Shown in pieces: positions 9,203 to 20,421 of a stretch of 64,000 nt of DNA. Every line of letters starts with the position of its first letter. Within the stretch, counting starts at the first letter, position 1. Origin of the DNA: Mucilaginibacter achroorhodeus. GTDB lineage: Bacteria; Bacteroidota; Bacteroidia; Sphingobacteriales; Sphingobacteriaceae. The notes below the pieces were generated by a model. It was given only the letters and a program-made list of their open reading frames with translations. It did not search any database and was not told where the DNA came from. Where the stretch lies: positions 248,001-312,000 of the forward strand of contig NZ_VOEI01000005.1 in NCBI RefSeq assembly GCF_007846095.1, read 5' to 3'. The position numbers and the translations under genes were made by a program.

Positions 9203-10498
9203 ATGAGAAAGCTTTTACTGACCGCAATTGGCGTTGTATGCATGCTGGCAACCTTCGCCCAGGCCGGATACGTGCCTGCTAAAGAAAACCTGGCGCAGCG
9301 TCAAAAATTTCAGGATATGAAGTTTGGGATGTTTATCCATTGGGGGATATACAGCATCCTGGGCGATGGCGAGTGGGTGATGCATAACCGCAAGATCCCG
9401 TATAATAACTATAAACGCCTGGCCGATTTTTTTAACCCACAGGAGTTTAATGCCAAAGAGTGGGTGCAGGTTGCTAAAAAGGCAGGTATGAAATATATCA
9501 CCATCACCTCGCGCCACCACGATGGCTTTAGCATGTTCGGCACAAAATTCTCTAAATACAACATTGTTGATGCCACGCCTTACCATAAGGACCCATTGAT
9601 GGAGCTTGCAAAGGAATGCCAGAAAGAAGGTATTGAGTTGCACTTTTATTATTCACTGCTTGACTGGGGCAGGCCCGATTATGCTTTCGGAAGCGAAATA
9701 GTTGACGGCAAACCTGTAAAAGGCGATTGGGATAGCTACATCAAATTCATGAAAGATCAGCTAACCGAACTGATCACTAAATATCCGGGCGTTAAGGGCA
9801 TTTGGTTTGATGGCGATTGGGAACGCCGTAAGGTTAACTGGCATTATGATGAAATTTATGCCCTGATACATAAACTTAACCCGGCTATTATGATAGGCAA
9901 TAACCACCACCTGGCGCCTAAGCCCGGTGAGGATTTTCAGATGTTTGAAAAAGACCTGCCCGGCCAAAACCACACCGGCTTTAGCGCCGATGCCACCATT
10001 GGTAATTTGCCCTTAGAAACCTGCGAAACCATTAATGGCAGTTGGGGCTTTGATATTAAAGACAATAATTACAAAACCACTAAACAGCTTATCAGGTACC
10101 TGGTTGGGGCTGCAGGGCGCAACGCTAACTTTTTGCTGAATATAGGCCCTATGCCTAACGGCAAGATACAACCCGAGTTTACCGACACGCTTGCTGCCGT
10201 AGGCCGGTGGGTAAACAAAAACGGCGAAAGCATTTACGGCACCCGTGGCACATACATCGATCCCCAACCCTGGGGTGTGGTTACGGCAAAGGGCAAAACC
10301 ATGTACGCCCATGTGATGGATAAGCCTGCCGAGGCTTATGTATTTATTCCCGGTGTAAAAGAAAAGGTAAGCAAAGTTGCCTTGCTTGGTAACGGATCGT
10401 CGTTAAAATTTAAGCAGCAACAGGAGGGAATTTTTATTTACACCGATGGCGTTGCCTGGGATGATGCTGATACGGTGATGAAATTGACCGTGCAGTAA
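9203..10498 (+). CDS. Alpha-L-fucosidase, GH29
   Basis: This 431-residue protein has a signal peptide (about 1-21, ending FAQA) and a GH29 catalytic barrel. Family landmarks are FIHWGIYS at 44-51, TSRHHDGFSMF at 102-112 and the strand ending GIWFDGDW, where Asp203 is the candidate nucleophile. It releases L-fucose from glycans outside the cytoplasm. A short C-terminal beta domain follows the barrel. It is the second gene of an operon with the mutarotase. No fucose permease, isomerase or kinase lies nearby. Confidence 0.9.
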   Translation: MRKLLLTAIGVVCMLATFAQAGYVPAKENLAQRQKFQDMKFGMFIHWGIYSILGDGEWVMHNRKIPYNNYKRLADFFNPQEFNAKEWVQVAKKAGMKYITITSRHHDGFSMFGTKFSKYNIVDATPYHKDPLMELAKECQKEGIELHFYYSLLDWGRPDYAFGSEIVDGKPVKGDWDSYIKFMKDQLTELITKYPGVKGIWFDGDWERRKVNWHYDEIYALIHKLNPAIMIGNNHHLAPKPGEDFQMFEKDLPGQNHTGFSADATIGNLPLETCETINGSWGFDIKDNNYKTTKQLIRYLVGAAGRNANFLLNIGPMPNGKIQPEFTDTLAAVGRWVNKNGESIYGTRGTYIDPQPWGVVTAKGKTMYAHVMDKPAEAYVFIPGVKEKVSKVALLGNGSSLKFKQQQEGIFIYTDGVAWDDADTVMKLTVQ

Positions 10499-10566
10499 CG
10501 TTAAGTAGTGCTTCATTGTTAGTTACAAAACGATCTCCGAATATCAAGGACGGCTTGTCCTCTGTA

Positions 10567-10592
10567 GAGATTGCTTCGTGCCTCGCAATTAC
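10567..10592. repeat. Fragment of dispersed REP-like repeat (family B)
   Basis: The segment GAGATTGC...CTCGCAATTAC resembles one end of the 102-base element at 57324-57425, which carries TGTCATTGCGAG / CTCGCAATAACA termini. It sits between convergent genes. Confidence 0.45.
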
Positions 10593-10618
10593 GCGCGGGT
10601 GAGGGGTAGTGCCGTCAG

Positions 10619-11602
10619 CTACCTCACTTCCGCTTCCTCAACCGTTTCCCTCAGATCATAAAGCAGCCATTGTTTTTTGGCGATGGATGGCGCCTTTTGC
10701 CTTAACAGGTTGATAAAATCATTTACGCCAACCGGTTCGTTACCATTGCCATGGATCAATACAATGCTGCCGGCCTGCGGTTGCTGCCCTTTAGCCAGCC
10801 ATGCATCAGTGCCAACGGGTATCAGCCCGAAGCCTGTGATCTTGTAAACCAATTGTTGATCGGAAACCAATCCCGGGAAACGGAAGAATACCGATGGCAT
10901 CAGTCCGTTTGTGAGCATCAGCTTTTCGGTCTCTAATACTTCATAATTAATATCTGTTCCGGGCTCCAGTAAAAAATTGGTTTTTAGCGGTGACGACGGG
11001 CTTACACGATGAGTAAAAGAATGATTAACCCAGGTAATGTTTATTTGCCGCTTAGCCTGCAGCTCTTTTAACCAGTTGAGGTCTGCCAGATGGTGTTTCA
11101 TCCACAGCCCGCTTACGGATAATGCGATAGGGACCGGCCGCTCCACCTGCCTGAACCCGTTGATGATATCTGTAAAAATCCGTCTATCCAAAGGCCTGTG
11201 CGATGGGCAAAGGTCGGCGGTAAGGCTGATGCCCGTTTCCTGCGGCATTCCACGCTCAATGCCGGCATCTTGTATCATTACGGATTGGCTTTCGGCTTTG
11301 GCCAGGGCTTTTACATAGGGCATATCACTAAACTTCTCTCTCAGCTGAGCTAACGAAGCCGGTTTTATCTGGTAAAAGCCTGCATCAGCAATTTTGGTAA
11401 CAAGCGTTTGCGGATTCACCATTAAATAGTAAGACCTGCCGGCGTTCTCAAAGCTGCGCAACACTATCCAATCCTGCGGATAAAGGTGTGCCCAGGCATA
11501 GTAAGGCTTGTAATTGGTAATCTTAGTATAATTGGCCTGCCCGTAAGCATTAAAAGCAAAGCATATAATTGCAATAATGATAAAGTGTTTGATCGGTCGC
11601 AT
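10619..11602 (-). CDS. Polysaccharide deacetylase-like exported protein
   Basis: This is 327 residues from ATG 11602; an in-frame ATG at 11647 would put 15 polar residues before the signal peptide. Residues 1-22 are a signal peptide ending YGQ. The NodB-like half shows TAD at 128-130, where active enzymes have a TxDD-type motif, and the HSFTH metal motif (HxxxH) at 194-198. Only one Asp is present in the first motif. Residues 25-115 are not recognised. It probably acts on an N- or O-acetylated envelope or environmental glycan, but activity is uncertain. It diverges from pdxJ. Confidence 0.7.
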   Translation of the reverse strand: MRPIKHFIIIAIICFAFNAYGQANYTKITNYKPYYAWAHLYPQDWIVLRSFENAGRSYYLMVNPQTLVTKIADAGFYQIKPASLAQLREKFSDMPYVKALAKAESQSVMIQDAGIERGMPQETGISLTADLCPSHRPLDRRIFTDIINGFRQVERPVPIALSVSGLWMKHHLADLNWLKELQAKRQINITWVNHSFTHRVSPSSPLKTNFLLEPGTDINYEVLETEKLMLTNGLMPSVFFRFPGLVSDQQLVYKITGFGLIPVGTDAWLAKGQQPQAGSIVLIHGNGNEPVGVNDFINLLRQKAPSIAKKQWLLYDLRETVEEAEVR

Positions 11603-11647
11603 ACGGTGTGAAAAAAGCAAAAAACGCAATTTTGTTTGAATTAGCAT

Positions 11648-11667
11648 GCTGACATTTTTTTGTCAGC
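11648..11667. repeat. Small perfect hairpin in the pdxJ/deacetylase spacer
   Basis: GCTGACA and TGTCAGC form a 7-bp stem around six T. It lies directly beside the GTTCAC/GTGAAC array. Confidence 0.45.
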
Positions 11668-11707
11668 GTTCACAAGTGTTCACGGCGTTCATGGCGTGAA
11701 CGTGAAC
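11668..11707. promoter_or_regulatory. GTTCAC/GTGAAC hexamer array upstream of pdxJ
   Basis: GTTCAC occurs at 11668 and 11678, GTTCAT at 11687, and the inverse GTGAAC at 11696 and 11702. The spacing is close to one helical turn for the first sites. The array lies in the divergent spacer between the deacetylase-like gene and pdxJ, where a regulator could act on either. No known regulator is assigned. Confidence 0.4.
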
Positions 11708-11797
11708 ACCCGTCGGTAACACAATCTATTCAATAGTTTTATTGTTAATAAAGTAATAATGATATTTGTCCGGCATCTACTAACATAAAACTAACAC

Positions 11798-12514
11798 ATG
11801 ACACGCCTCTCAGTAAACATCAATAAAATAGCAACATTACGTAACTCCCGCGGCGGTAACAACCCCGATCTGATACAGGTTGCAAAAGATTGTGAAGGCT
11901 TTGGCGCCCAAGGCATCACCGTACACCCCCGCCCCGACGAGCGCCACATACGCTACAATGACGTTTACGAACTGAAAAAGATCGTCACTACCGAATTTAA
12001 CATAGAAGGCAACTGCCAGGAACAAAAGTTTGTTGACCTGGTGCTTGCCGTTAAGCCTGAGCAGGTTACCCTTGTACCCGATGCCTTAGGCCAGATCACA
12101 TCAAACCACGGCTGGGATACTATCAAAAACCAGGATTATCTGAAAGAGATCATTTCGGTATTTAAAAAAGAAAGCATACGTGTGTCAATCTTTGTTGATC
12201 CCATAGTAGAGATGGTTGAAGCAGCCGCTACTACAGGTACCGACCGCATAGAGTTATATACCGAGGCATATGCGCATGGTTATGCACAGAACAAAGAACA
12301 GGCGATTGCCCCGTACGTTAAAGCTGCAGAAGCTGCCCAAAAAGCAGGCTTAGGCATCAATGCCGGCCACGACCTTGATCTGGAGAACCTGAAATATTTC
12401 TCAGATAATATACCGGCGCTGGACGAGGTGAGTATAGGCCACGCGCTCATCAGCGATGCGTTGTATTATGGCTTAGAGAACACTATACAAATGTACCTGC
12501 GCCAGCTGGTTTAA
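11798..12514 (+). CDS. pdxJ: Pyridoxine 5'-phosphate synthase
   Basis: This 238-residue TIM-barrel protein condenses 3-amino-2-oxopropyl phosphate with 1-deoxyxylulose 5-phosphate to give pyridoxine 5'-phosphate, the last ring-forming step of DXP-dependent vitamin B6 synthesis. [16 protein letters not shown] at 5-20, [15 protein letters not shown] with His43 and His50, and [15 protein letters not shown] are family landmarks. Length is normal. Its TAA overlaps the TAA of the convergent giant gene within a single TTAA, so no terminator lies between them. Confidence 0.96.
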   Translation: MTRLSVNINKIATLRNSRGGNNPDLIQVAKDCEGFGAQGITVHPRPDERHIRYNDVYELKKIVTTEFNIEGNCQEQKFVDLVLAVKPEQVTLVPDALGQITSNHGWDTIKNQDYLKEIISVFKKESIRVSIFVDPIVEMVEAAATTGTDRIELYTEAYAHGYAQNKEQAIAPYVKAAEAAQKAGLGINAGHDLDLENLKYFSDNIPALDEVSIGHALISDALYYGLENTIQMYLRQLV

Positions 12515-15500
12515 CGTATAATAGTTACATGCCCTGACAATGGCTTGCCCTTTTTAAGGTCGATAATGTAATAGTAAACGCCTGCAGCTAACTGCTTGCC
12601 GTTGTAGTTTCCGTCAAATGGTATCGTGTAACCGCGTGACTCAAATACCGCTTGGCCATTTCTATTAAACACTTTTACGGTATTAATAATGTTGATATCC
12701 ATATTTGCCAGCATCCATGTATCATTTATTCCATCCCCATTTGGGGTAAATGCATTTGGTAATAAACCTGTGGATTTTAGTAGCTTTATTGTGACTTTCG
12801 TACGTGCACTTTCGCAGCTGCCATAAGTTAAACCTACCCAATAGCTACGCGTTTCTGATACATTCACCGAAAACTTACCCCCTTGTTGCTCATCTATTGG
12901 TGTGGCGGCAGTGTCAGAATCGTATAACCTGTATATAGCAGTAGTGTATGGGTTTTCCACCGCTAAAATAGTATTGCCTTTGTAATTAATTTCTTTGTCA
13001 TTTATCACCGGTGCCGGTACCTGTGCATTAGATTCTTCAATACGATAGGTGAAAACACCTGAAGAGTTGCACGCAATCTCGGCAGCATTGAGCGGATCTT
13101 TATCAAGCACTTCGAGGCTGTAATAACCGGGAGCCAAATCTGTAAGCGAACTTTTTGTTTGGGGGGCAATTGCATTTCCACTTGCATCCTTCCATATATA
13201 AATATAGCTGCCCCGCCCTCCGCTAACAACTGGCGCGTCTATACTTCCTTTACCCACTCCGCAATAAATATCATGTTTGGCCCCAAATATAACATCCATT
13301 GCAGGGATAGGGTCAATAATAACTTCTTGAATTGGGCTGCTGGTTTCGCAACCGGTGTAATCAGTAGCAAAAAGTTTATACCTTCCGGCCGGCAGGTTTG
13401 TTACCTTTTTATCAAACCCAACGTTTTGGCCAAGTTGATTAACCCAACGGTAAGCTATGGGTTGTGAGGCCGCGTTAGACGTGTTTAAAACAATAGAACC
13501 GGTTCCGAATGCTTGGCAGGATTTAATAGACGTATACGGAAAAGCCGAAAAATTTACCGGCGGTAAATAGGCGATACTAAACGGGATAGCTTTTGTACAC
13601 GCCGCGTTAGCGATGGTTAACTCATATTCTCCGGCCGGCACATTTAAGAGGTTGGCAGATGAACTCAGGATATCCGTACTGTTTTTTCTGCGCCAGGTAA
13701 AAGAGGTAGCATCCGGCGATGAAAGGCCGGTTATCTGCCCCATCGCGCAGGCCGTTTGCGAGCGCACGATTACATTAGTGGTGTTTAAGCTTACACCATT
13801 TATGCTGCTTATTTCTATAAAGTCTGTTGCTACCGGCGAGCAGGCACCACTGGTAACCGTGAGTTTATATTTACCGGGGCCAACTCCCATCAAATCTAAA
13901 TCGCCGCCAACAAGTTGGTCCTGTTCATTGGTCCATTTATAGGTTAAAGTACCGTTCCCGGTGGCGGTTATGCCGGTAATGGCGCCATTATAATTATCGC
14001 AGGTGGCTTTTTGAATTTGCTTGTTGGTTGTGTTAATTACCGGAGCGTCAGCATTAACAATAATTACAGGGCCATATTGGCTTTCGCATCCCGACGGCGT
14101 CGTTGCTATCATGGTGTATTTGCCTGGGCCAACACCGCTTAGGTCCGCAGTGTTGCCAACTATAACTAAATTCTGATCTACCCATCGGTATGTAATTGGC
14201 TTTGAGTCTATAGTATAAGCAAATATGCCTTTTATTGCCCCACCGCTGCCGCAAGATGGATTAATCAAATTTTTAGACCAGTCAATGATCTGTGGCCTTG
14301 AATCGCCAATTGTTAAAAATTCAGATTCAACCGTGCAGTATTTACCAACTATTAATTTGTATCTACCCGGCGGCACGCCCTCGAGAATTAAATTTGTAGA
14401 TACAACATTTCCCTGCTGGTCAACCCATTTCAGGTCCTGTGTATTGTTTACAACTATACCTGATATCTTGCCGCTTACCCCGCAATCAAAGTAAGTTATA
14501 TTGATATGAGATACATCAATTTCCGGCTTGGTGAAATTTGTAGATCTTTTACCTATATGGGCATTGGCAATAATACTTTGAGCATATGGCTGGCTAAAGG
14601 TGTATGTCCAGTTTCCGGCGGCATCAGCGTTTGTTGAACCTATGTAGGTTTGCGGAGAACAGTTAACACAATCGTCGCTGGTAAAAACGTCAACCAAAGA
14701 CATAGGCTCCGTTTTGCCGCTAATAAATTGAGATGTGGCCTTCGTGACTACTATTTTAGGTAAAGTTGGGTCATAACTAAGATAATCCTTATAACCTATA
14801 CATTTAAAAGAATTGCGTAACAATAAAAGATTTTGAACATTGCTGGCGAGTATGCCATCATAAGCATAGCTGATCTTATTTGCCATGGCAGGGTCAATAT
14901 CTCCAACTGTAATATCTGCTGCAACGTCATTAAAATACAAAGCATACCCATCTCCGGGGTGCGCTCTTCGCATGTTTAAGGGTTGCGTAGCGGTACGATC
15001 GGTACCAAACCAGTTATGTTTTATCAGGATTTTCCCGCCGATATGGGTAAATACAATACCCCCAAACTGGCCAAAGTGCGAGATCAAGTTACCTTGTATG
15101 TTGATAAGGGCATTGGGGAAAGGTGATGAAGGGTTGGCCGGACTGCCAATCAATTGCAGATAGGTACCATCTCCCGAATGAAGAGTCGTTTTGCCATCCG
15201 CCATCACCGCAAAATTATTATCTATTACATTTACGACGTATTGGCTGCTGTTGGTATTATCAAACTCTATCCCTATCCCCGAAAAGAATATATTTCCCTG
15301 TCCGGTTTTACCAACATCTACAAAGTTTGATTTTTTGATCGATATACCGCCGGAACAAACCGACTCGTAGCTATAAGGCAATACCCCGAAAATGTTGCCC
15401 GCAAGAACAATATGGTTGGATGATTCTATACCTATCGCGGTATATTTATAACCGTTCACTATATTCCCTCGACCGGCTTCGCCAAAGGTGAAGTATGAAC

Positions 15501-15975
15501 AATTTTTTATACTGATACCTGTTTTTACCGCACCATCCGGGTCTGAAAGACATGGGTTGGTGCTATCCGAAAAAAATACCCCGTAAATTGAAATGTTATT
15601 AGCGCCGTCAGCCGTCAAAACGGTAAGAGCGGTTTGGCTTCGTAAACTTCTTAGCGTAATTTTTGAATCACTAAGGCCGATCTTTGGGCCCGGTTGCGTA
15701 GTGCCATCTATTTCAACGTTTGAAGAAATCTGCGGTAGTTGCGTATTTACAGTGATCGTCCTGCCGCCTTCGGTTAAATCCGGCAGGTTAAAATAAATAT
15801 AATCCTTAACCGTGCTGCCGTTAGCAGCGGCAAGGGTTAAAGCTTCACGCAGGGTGCCTGGGCCGCTATCGGCATTGCTGGTAACAGTGAAAGTATCTGC
15901 GCGAGCTACAGTTGAAAAGGTGATTATACAGAGAAATAAAATAAATATCCGCGCGTACATAAAATTCAGGTGCAT
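12511..15975 (-). CDS. Giant T9SS-sorted surface protein with beta-helix and Ig-like repeats
   Basis: This is a 1154-residue secreted protein. A signal peptide ends near VARA (residue 26); ATG 15960 is an alternative start. Residues of about 30-420 have the short-strand, Asn/Gly-rich pattern of a right-handed beta-helix. Six tandem Ig/SprB-like repeats follow, each roughly of the form W(V/T)(D/N)Q...[10 protein letters not shown]. The last 85 residues, beginning [17 protein letters not shown], are the gliding motility-associated C-terminal domain, a type B sorting signal of the type IX secretion system. It should be exported across the outer membrane and kept at or shed from the surface. Adhesin or glycan-binding roles are possible. 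Confidence 0.88.
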   Translation of the reverse strand: MHLNFMYARIFILFLCIITFSTVARADTFTVTSNADSGPGTLREALTLAAANGSTVKDYIYFNLPDLTEGGRTITVNTQLPQISSNVEIDGTTQPGPKIGLSDSKITLRSLRSQTALTVLTADGANNISIYGVFFSDSTNPCLSDPDGAVKTGISIKNCSYFTFGEAGRGNIVNGYKYTAIGIESSNHIVLAGNIFGVLPYSYESVCSGGISIKKSNFVDVGKTGQGNIFFSGIGIEFDNTNSSQYVVNVIDNNFAVMADGKTTLHSGDGTYLQLIGSPANPSSPFPNALINIQGNLISHFGQFGGIVFTHIGGKILIKHNWFGTDRTATQPLNMRRAHPGDGYALYFNDVAADITVGDIDPAMANKISYAYDGILASNVQNLLLLRNSFKCIGYKDYLSYDPTLPKIVVTKATSQFISGKTEPMSLVDVFTSDDCVNCSPQTYIGSTNADAAGNWTYTFSQPYAQSIIANAHIGKRSTNFTKPEIDVSHINITYFDCGVSGKISGIVVNNTQDLKWVDQQGNVVSTNLILEGVPPGRYKLIVGKYCTVESEFLTIGDSRPQIIDWSKNLINPSCGSGGAIKGIFAYTIDSKPITYRWVDQNLVIVGNTADLSGVGPGKYTMIATTPSGCESQYGPVIIVNADAPVINTTNKQIQKATCDNYNGAITGITATGNGTLTYKWTNEQDQLVGGDLDLMGVGPGKYKLTVTSGACSPVATDFIEISSINGVSLNTTNVIVRSQTACAMGQITGLSSPDATSFTWRRKNSTDILSSSANLLNVPAGEYELTIANAACTKAIPFSIAYLPPVNFSAFPYTSIKSCQAFGTGSIVLNTSNAASQPIAYRWVNQLGQNVGFDKKVTNLPAGRYKLFATDYTGCETSSPIQEVIIDPIPAMDVIFGAKHDIYCGVGKGSIDAPVVSGGRGSYIYIWKDASGNAIAPQTKSSLTDLAPGYYSLEVLDKDPLNAAEIACNSSGVFTYRIEESNAQVPAPVINDKEINYKGNTILAVENPYTTAIYRLYDSDTAATPIDEQQGGKFSVNVSETRSYWVGLTYGSCESARTKVTIKLLKSTGLLPNAFTPNGDGINDTWMLANMDINIINTVKVFNRNGQAVFESRGYTIPFDGNYNGKQLAAGVYYYIIDLKKGKPLSGHVTIIR

Positions 15976-16025
15976 AAAGTTAAGGATTATTCATGTAACT
16001 ACATTGTCACTATGATAATACTTCA

Positions 16026-16056
16026 TTGTTATTGAGGCGGTAAAATCCTACCTTTG
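16026..16056 (+). promoter_or_regulatory. Bacteroidota-type promoter of gcvP
   Basis: TTG at 16026-16028 and TACCTTTG at 16049-16056 match the Bacteroidota -33 (TTG) and -7 (TAnnTTTG) elements with a 20-base spacer. Transcription would begin near 16063, giving a leader of only about 23 bases, too short for a riboswitch. Confidence 0.7.
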
Positions 16057-16085
16057 CGGTAAATTTTAAAGGCATACCTTTTTCA

Positions 16086-18995
16086 ATGAAGTTGAACATA
16101 AATTACCAGGAAAAATTCCAGGAAAGGCACATCGCACCTAACCAGGGCGACACCGAAAAAATGTTAAAAACCATTGGTGTTAACTCGCTCGACGAGCTGA
16201 TCGATCAGACCGTTCCGGCGCAGATAAGGCTTAAAAATCCGCTGAATTTACCTGCTGCAAAAAGTGAGTTTGATTACCTGAATACGCTGAAACAAACAGC
16301 TTCAAAAAACAAGGTATTTAAATCGTACATCGGCCAGGGTTATTATGATGTAATTGTGCCGGGTGTTATCCAGCGCAACATTCTTGAAAACCCCGGATGG
16401 TATACCCAATACACGCCTTACCAGGCAGAAATAGCGCAGGGCCGTTTACAGGCTTTGTTAAATTTCCAAACCATGGTTATTGACCTTACCGGGATGGAAA
16501 TTGCCAATGCTTCGTTACTTGATGAAGGTACTGCAGCTGCTGAGGCCATGTTTATGCAGTACAGCCTTCGCAAAAACCAAAAAGCCAACGTGTTTTTTGT
16601 AAGCGAGGAATTGTTCCCGCAAACTATTGATATCCTTAAAACCCGCAGCGAGCCTTACGGTATCAAAATACAGGTAGGCGACCACCGTAATGTTGAACTT
16701 ACCGAAGAGATGTTTGGTGCTATCGTTCAATATCCGGCTGGTAACGGTGAGGTTTATAACTATAAAGATTTTGCTTCGGCGTTGCACGAGAAGAACATCA
16801 AACTTACCGTAGTTGCCGACCTGATGAGCCTGGTGCTATTAACGCCTCCGGGCGAGTGGGGTGCCGATATCGTAGTAGGTACATCACAACGCTTTGGCGT
16901 GCCGATGGGCTTTGGTGGCCCGCACGCTGCCTTCTTCGCTACTAAAGAAGAATACAAACGCTCTATTCCGGGCCGTATCATTGGAGTAACCATAGATAGC
17001 GCAGGTAACTACGCTTTGCGTATGGCTTTGCAAACCCGTGAGCAGCACATCCGCCGTGATAAAGCTACTTCAAACATTTGTACGGCACAGGCGCTATTGG
17101 CCATCATGGCCGGTATGTATGCTGTGTACCATGGCTCGCAAGGTTTGAAACTAATTGCAGAGCGTATTCACGGTTTATCTGTACTGTTGGCTAAATCACT
17201 GGCCGAATTGGGTTATGAACAGCAAAACAAAGCTTACTTTGATACCCTTAAATTTGATCTGGGCGAGTTAGTTGGCCCTGTACATTCAGAGGCTTTAAAT
17301 AACGAGGCAAATCTTCATTATAATGGTTCGGTTGTAACCATTTCTTTGGATGAGACTACTTCAGTTAGTGATATCGAGACCATCGTACGTTTCTTTGCCA
17401 AAGTAAAAGGCAAAACCCTGCACGATGCTAATTTTGATTCACACAAACAAAATATAGAAGGTGTTATCCCGTCAGAACTGCAACGTACTTCTGATTACTT
17501 AACACATGCATTGTTTAACACGCACCACTCAGAGCATGAGATGCTGCGTTACATCAAATCATTAGAAGCAAAAGATCTGTCGCTTTGCCACTCTATGATC
17601 GCTTTGGGCTCATGTACCATGAAGCTCAACGCAACCACCGAGATGGTACCTGTTACCTGGGCAGAGTTCAGCAAAATGCACCCCTTTGCACCAACCGACC
17701 AGGTAGGCGGCTACATGCAGGTGTTTGATGAGCTTAACAAATGGCTGAGCGAGATCACCGGGTTTGCATCTATGAGCTTGCAGCCAAACGCAGGTGCGCA
17801 AGGCGAGTACGCTGGCTTAATGGTTATCCGAGCTTACCATATGGATAGGGGCGAAGGTCACCGTAATGTGGCTTTGATCCCTGCATCGGCACACGGTACT
17901 AACCCGGCTTCTGCGGCAATGGCAGGCATGAAGATAGTGGTTGTTAAATGTGATGATAACGGTAACATTGATGTTGCCGACCTAAAGGCTAAAGCTGAAC
18001 AGCACACCAATGATCTATCGTGCTTAATGGTTACCTACCCATCCACACATGGTGTATTTGAGGAGTCGATCATTGAAATATGCGAGGTCATTCACCAGCA
18101 TGGCGGCCAGGTTTATATGGATGGCGCTAACATGAATGCACAGGTAGGCTTAACCAGCCCAGCCACTATTGGTGCTGATGTTTGCCACCTTAATCTGCAC
18201 AAAACCTTCTGTATACCACACGGTGGCGGTGGCCCCGGTATGGGTCCTATTGGTGTGGCAAAACACCTGGTTCCGTACCTGCCTGGCCATGCGGTTGTTG
18301 ATATTGATAACGGTAAAGCTATCCACGCGGTATCGGCTGCGCCATGGGGTTCAGCATCTATCCTGTTGATCTCTCATGCCTACATAGCGATGATGGGCGG
18401 CGACGGATTAACCAATGCTACCCGCTACGCTATCCTAAACGCTAATTATATTAAAACACGTTTGCAACACCACTACCCTGTGCTTTACACAGGCGCTAAC
18501 GGCCGTTGTGCGCACGAGATGATCCTTGATTGCCGCTCATTTAAGTCGTTCGGTATCGAGGTTACAGATATTGCAAAACGCTTGATGGATTATGGCTTCC
18601 ACGCGCCAACGGTATCGTTCCCGGTTGCGGGTACGGTAATGGTTGAGCCAACCGAATCTGAGCCTAAGCATGAGCTTGACCGTTTCTGTGATGCCATGAT
18701 TTCTATCCGTCATGAAATTGACGATGTAGAAAAAGGTCTATCAGACAAAACAGATAATCCGCTTAAAAATGCACCTCACACTGCCGCAGTAATTACCGGC
18801 AACGAGTGGGAACATCCATACACGCGCCAAAAAGCAGCTTACCCGCTTCCTTACGTGGCACAGTTTAAATTCTGGCCTTCAGTTGGCAGGGTGAACGATA
18901 CTTACGGCGATCGTACGCTAATCTGCTCATGCCCGCCGCTTACTGACTACGAATTTGAAGAAAGCGAAGTAACTACACCGGAATACGGAACGTGA
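16086..18995 (+). CDS. gcvP: Glycine dehydrogenase (decarboxylating), P-protein
   Basis: This 969-residue single-chain P-protein of the glycine cleavage system decarboxylates glycine with pyridoxal phosphate and passes the aminomethyl group to the lipoyl H-protein. It contains both halves of the fused type. The PLP-binding lysine is in NLHKTF (Lys706), followed by the Gly-rich segment [10 protein letters not shown]. The start at 16086 fits the promoter and the usual N-terminus (FQERHIAPN). Genes for the T-, H- and L-proteins are not in the window. A strong terminator follows. Confidence 0.98.
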   Translation: MKLNINYQEKFQERHIAPNQGDTEKMLKTIGVNSLDELIDQTVPAQIRLKNPLNLPAAKSEFDYLNTLKQTASKNKVFKSYIGQGYYDVIVPGVIQRNILENPGWYTQYTPYQAEIAQGRLQALLNFQTMVIDLTGMEIANASLLDEGTAAAEAMFMQYSLRKNQKANVFFVSEELFPQTIDILKTRSEPYGIKIQVGDHRNVELTEEMFGAIVQYPAGNGEVYNYKDFASALHEKNIKLTVVADLMSLVLLTPPGEWGADIVVGTSQRFGVPMGFGGPHAAFFATKEEYKRSIPGRIIGVTIDSAGNYALRMALQTREQHIRRDKATSNICTAQALLAIMAGMYAVYHGSQGLKLIAERIHGLSVLLAKSLAELGYEQQNKAYFDTLKFDLGELVGPVHSEALNNEANLHYNGSVVTISLDETTSVSDIETIVRFFAKVKGKTLHDANFDSHKQNIEGVIPSELQRTSDYLTHALFNTHHSEHEMLRYIKSLEAKDLSLCHSMIALGSCTMKLNATTEMVPVTWAEFSKMHPFAPTDQVGGYMQVFDELNKWLSEITGFASMSLQPNAGAQGEYAGLMVIRAYHMDRGEGHRNVALIPASAHGTNPASAAMAGMKIVVVKCDDNGNIDVADLKAKAEQHTNDLSCLMVTYPSTHGVFEESIIEICEVIHQHGGQVYMDGANMNAQVGLTSPATIGADVCHLNLHKTFCIPHGGGGPGMGPIGVAKHLVPYLPGHAVVDIDNGKAIHAVSAAPWGSASILLISHAYIAMMGGDGLTNATRYAILNANYIKTRLQHHYPVLYTGANGRCAHEMILDCRSFKSFGIEVTDIAKRLMDYGFHAPTVSFPVAGTVMVEPTESEPKHELDRFCDAMISIRHEIDDVEKGLSDKTDNPLKNAPHTAAVITGNEWEHPYTRQKAAYPLPYVAQFKFWPSVGRVNDTYGDRTLICSCPPLTDYEFEESEVTTPEYGT

Positions 18996-19042
18996 TGAAC
19001 TTCCGCAAGTTTGCTTTATAAAATTTGCAGATGATCGATACA

Positions 19043-19072
19043 TAAAAGCCTCCCATTTGCGGAGGCTTTTTC
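19043..19072 (+). terminator. Rho-independent terminator of gcvP
   Basis: AAAGCCTCC and GGAGGCTTTTT form a GC-rich stem around a 7-base loop, ending in a T-run, about 50 bases after the gcvP stop. Confidence 0.9.
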
Positions 19073-19237
19073 GGTTTTAGTGAAGTATATAACTTTAAAA
19101 GCCGTATTTCTTAAGATAAAGGGTAGAACACCTGTTCCAATGAAGTAAATTTTGCCGTATGTTTAAGAATGAAATTTTTTTAACTTTACAACCATTTGGA
19201 GTAGAACCTTTTTAAGATAGTTACGTATAACAAAGAT

Positions 19238-19657
19238 ATGAGCCCTAATAACGACCGGACCGTGAGTGTTTTATTGGTTGATGATGATGAAATAAACAAC
19301 TTTATCTCTATTAAATTGATAAAGAAAGCTTTGACCAATACCAGTATTATGGCCTGCCTTAACGGTAAATTTGCGATAGATCAGTTGCTGGAGATACAAC
19401 ATAAGAATCCTGCGGATATGCCCGATTATATCCTGCTGGATATAAATATGCCGATAATGAACGGCTGGGAATTTCTGGATGAGTACAAGCGTTTAAATAT
19501 AGATCCGCTGGGCAAAAGCAAGATCTACATCATTTCTTCTTCGGTATTCAGTAACGATATCAACAAGGCACGCTCATATCCGCTTGTGAAGGATTTTGTT
19601 TCTAAACCATTGAACGTTGAGAAAATAAAGGAGCTTTTTGGTGTAGCCGTTCAATAA
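19238..19657 (+). CDS. Single-domain response regulator
   Basis: This 139-residue protein is a lone CheY-type receiver. The acidic pocket is VDDDE at 14-18, the phosphorylation site is Asp68 in LLDINMP, and the conserved Lys is Lys123 in SKPLN. There is no output domain, so it probably works by protein contact. No histidine kinase adjoins it. Such short receivers are common in Bacteroidota. Its stop overlaps the 3' end of the convergent MBL gene by 7 bases. Confidence 0.92.
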   Translation: MSPNNDRTVSVLLVDDDEINNFISIKLIKKALTNTSIMACLNGKFAIDQLLEIQHKNPADMPDYILLDINMPIMNGWEFLDEYKRLNIDPLGKSKIYIISSSVFSNDINKARSYPLVKDFVSKPLNVEKIKELFGVAVQ

Positions 19658-20421
19658 GGCATTACTGTAAATTGCTCACCGTTGTAATTAACAGTGCCAA
19701 TTGGGAAAGTGCGGGCATGATAAAATAAACAGATATCCCCATCTGCCGCCGCTTTTTTTCCATATTCTATACGCAGGTCGGCAGACCGCTGGCCATCATA
19801 ATCATATTTAGCCACAAACTTTCTAAGCAGCTGCTCGGGCTCCGGTAGTTCATCTCCGCCAAAGAATACTTTTTTGCCATCAAATTCCATCCAGAAAACC
19901 TGGTGAAATTTGCTGTGCCCGGCGGATAGCTCATAGCGTATGCCGGGTTTGTATTCGCCATTGCCGTCTACAAAATCAATAGTGGCTTGTTGTTGCAGTG
20001 CCTCAAATATTTCCTTGTGGTATGAGCTTGATTTACCGCTTAGTCCAAACTCAAATTCTTGTTTTTGTATCACGTGGCGTGCTTGCGGGAAACTAACTTC
20101 AAGTTTACCATTGCGCTCAACCACCAAACCGCCGGAGTGATCATAATGCAAATGCGACATTAATACAAGCGTTACATCCTCAGGTTCATAACCGGCGTTG
20201 CGTATGTTTTGGTGTAATATCAGTTCGTCGCGGGTATCTTTGTAGCCCAAACCGGCGTCTAAGATGATCAGGTCGTCTTGTGTTTTTATCAGAAATGGGT
20301 TCACATGGATAAACAAAGAGCCCGGCCTGTCCTTGCGGTTATCTATCTCCGGGTTAAAGGGGATAAATTTTTTCGTACTATCAACCGAATAAGAGCCTTC
20401 ACTCAGTGCTAAAAGTTTCAT
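19651..20421 (-). CDS. MBL-fold metallo-hydrolase (AHL-lactonase-like)
   Basis: This is 256 residues from ATG 20421. The longer frame to 20490 is rejected because MKLLALSEGSYSVD is the natural start of the domain. The HxHxDH motif is SHLHYDHSGG, the next ligand is SAGHSKFHQV, and a GGDELP segment follows. It is cytoplasmic, with no signal peptide. The pattern fits the group of MBL hydrolases containing AHL lactonases and methyl-parathion hydrolase relatives. Substrate is unknown, and quorum quenching should not be assumed. Confidence 0.8.
   Translation of the reverse strand: MKLLALSEGSYSVDSTKKFIPFNPEIDNRKDRPGSLFIHVNPFLIKTQDDLIILDAGLGYKDTRDELILHQNIRNAGYEPEDVTLVLMSHLHYDHSGGLVVERNGKLEVSFPQARHVIQKQEFEFGLSGKSSSYHKEIFEALQQQATIDFVDGNGEYKPGIRYELSAGHSKFHQVFWMEFDGKKVFFGGDELPEPEQLLRKFVAKYDYDGQRSADLRIEYGKKAAADGDICLFYHARTFPIGTVNYNGEQFTVMPY

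Noticed and set aside
16057..16085. Glycine riboswitch before gcvP
   Set aside because: The promoter leaves only about 23 bases of leader, too short for an aptamer.
19651..20421. Quorum-quenching lactonase call
   Set aside because: The MBL motif alone does not distinguish lactonases from many other hydrolases.
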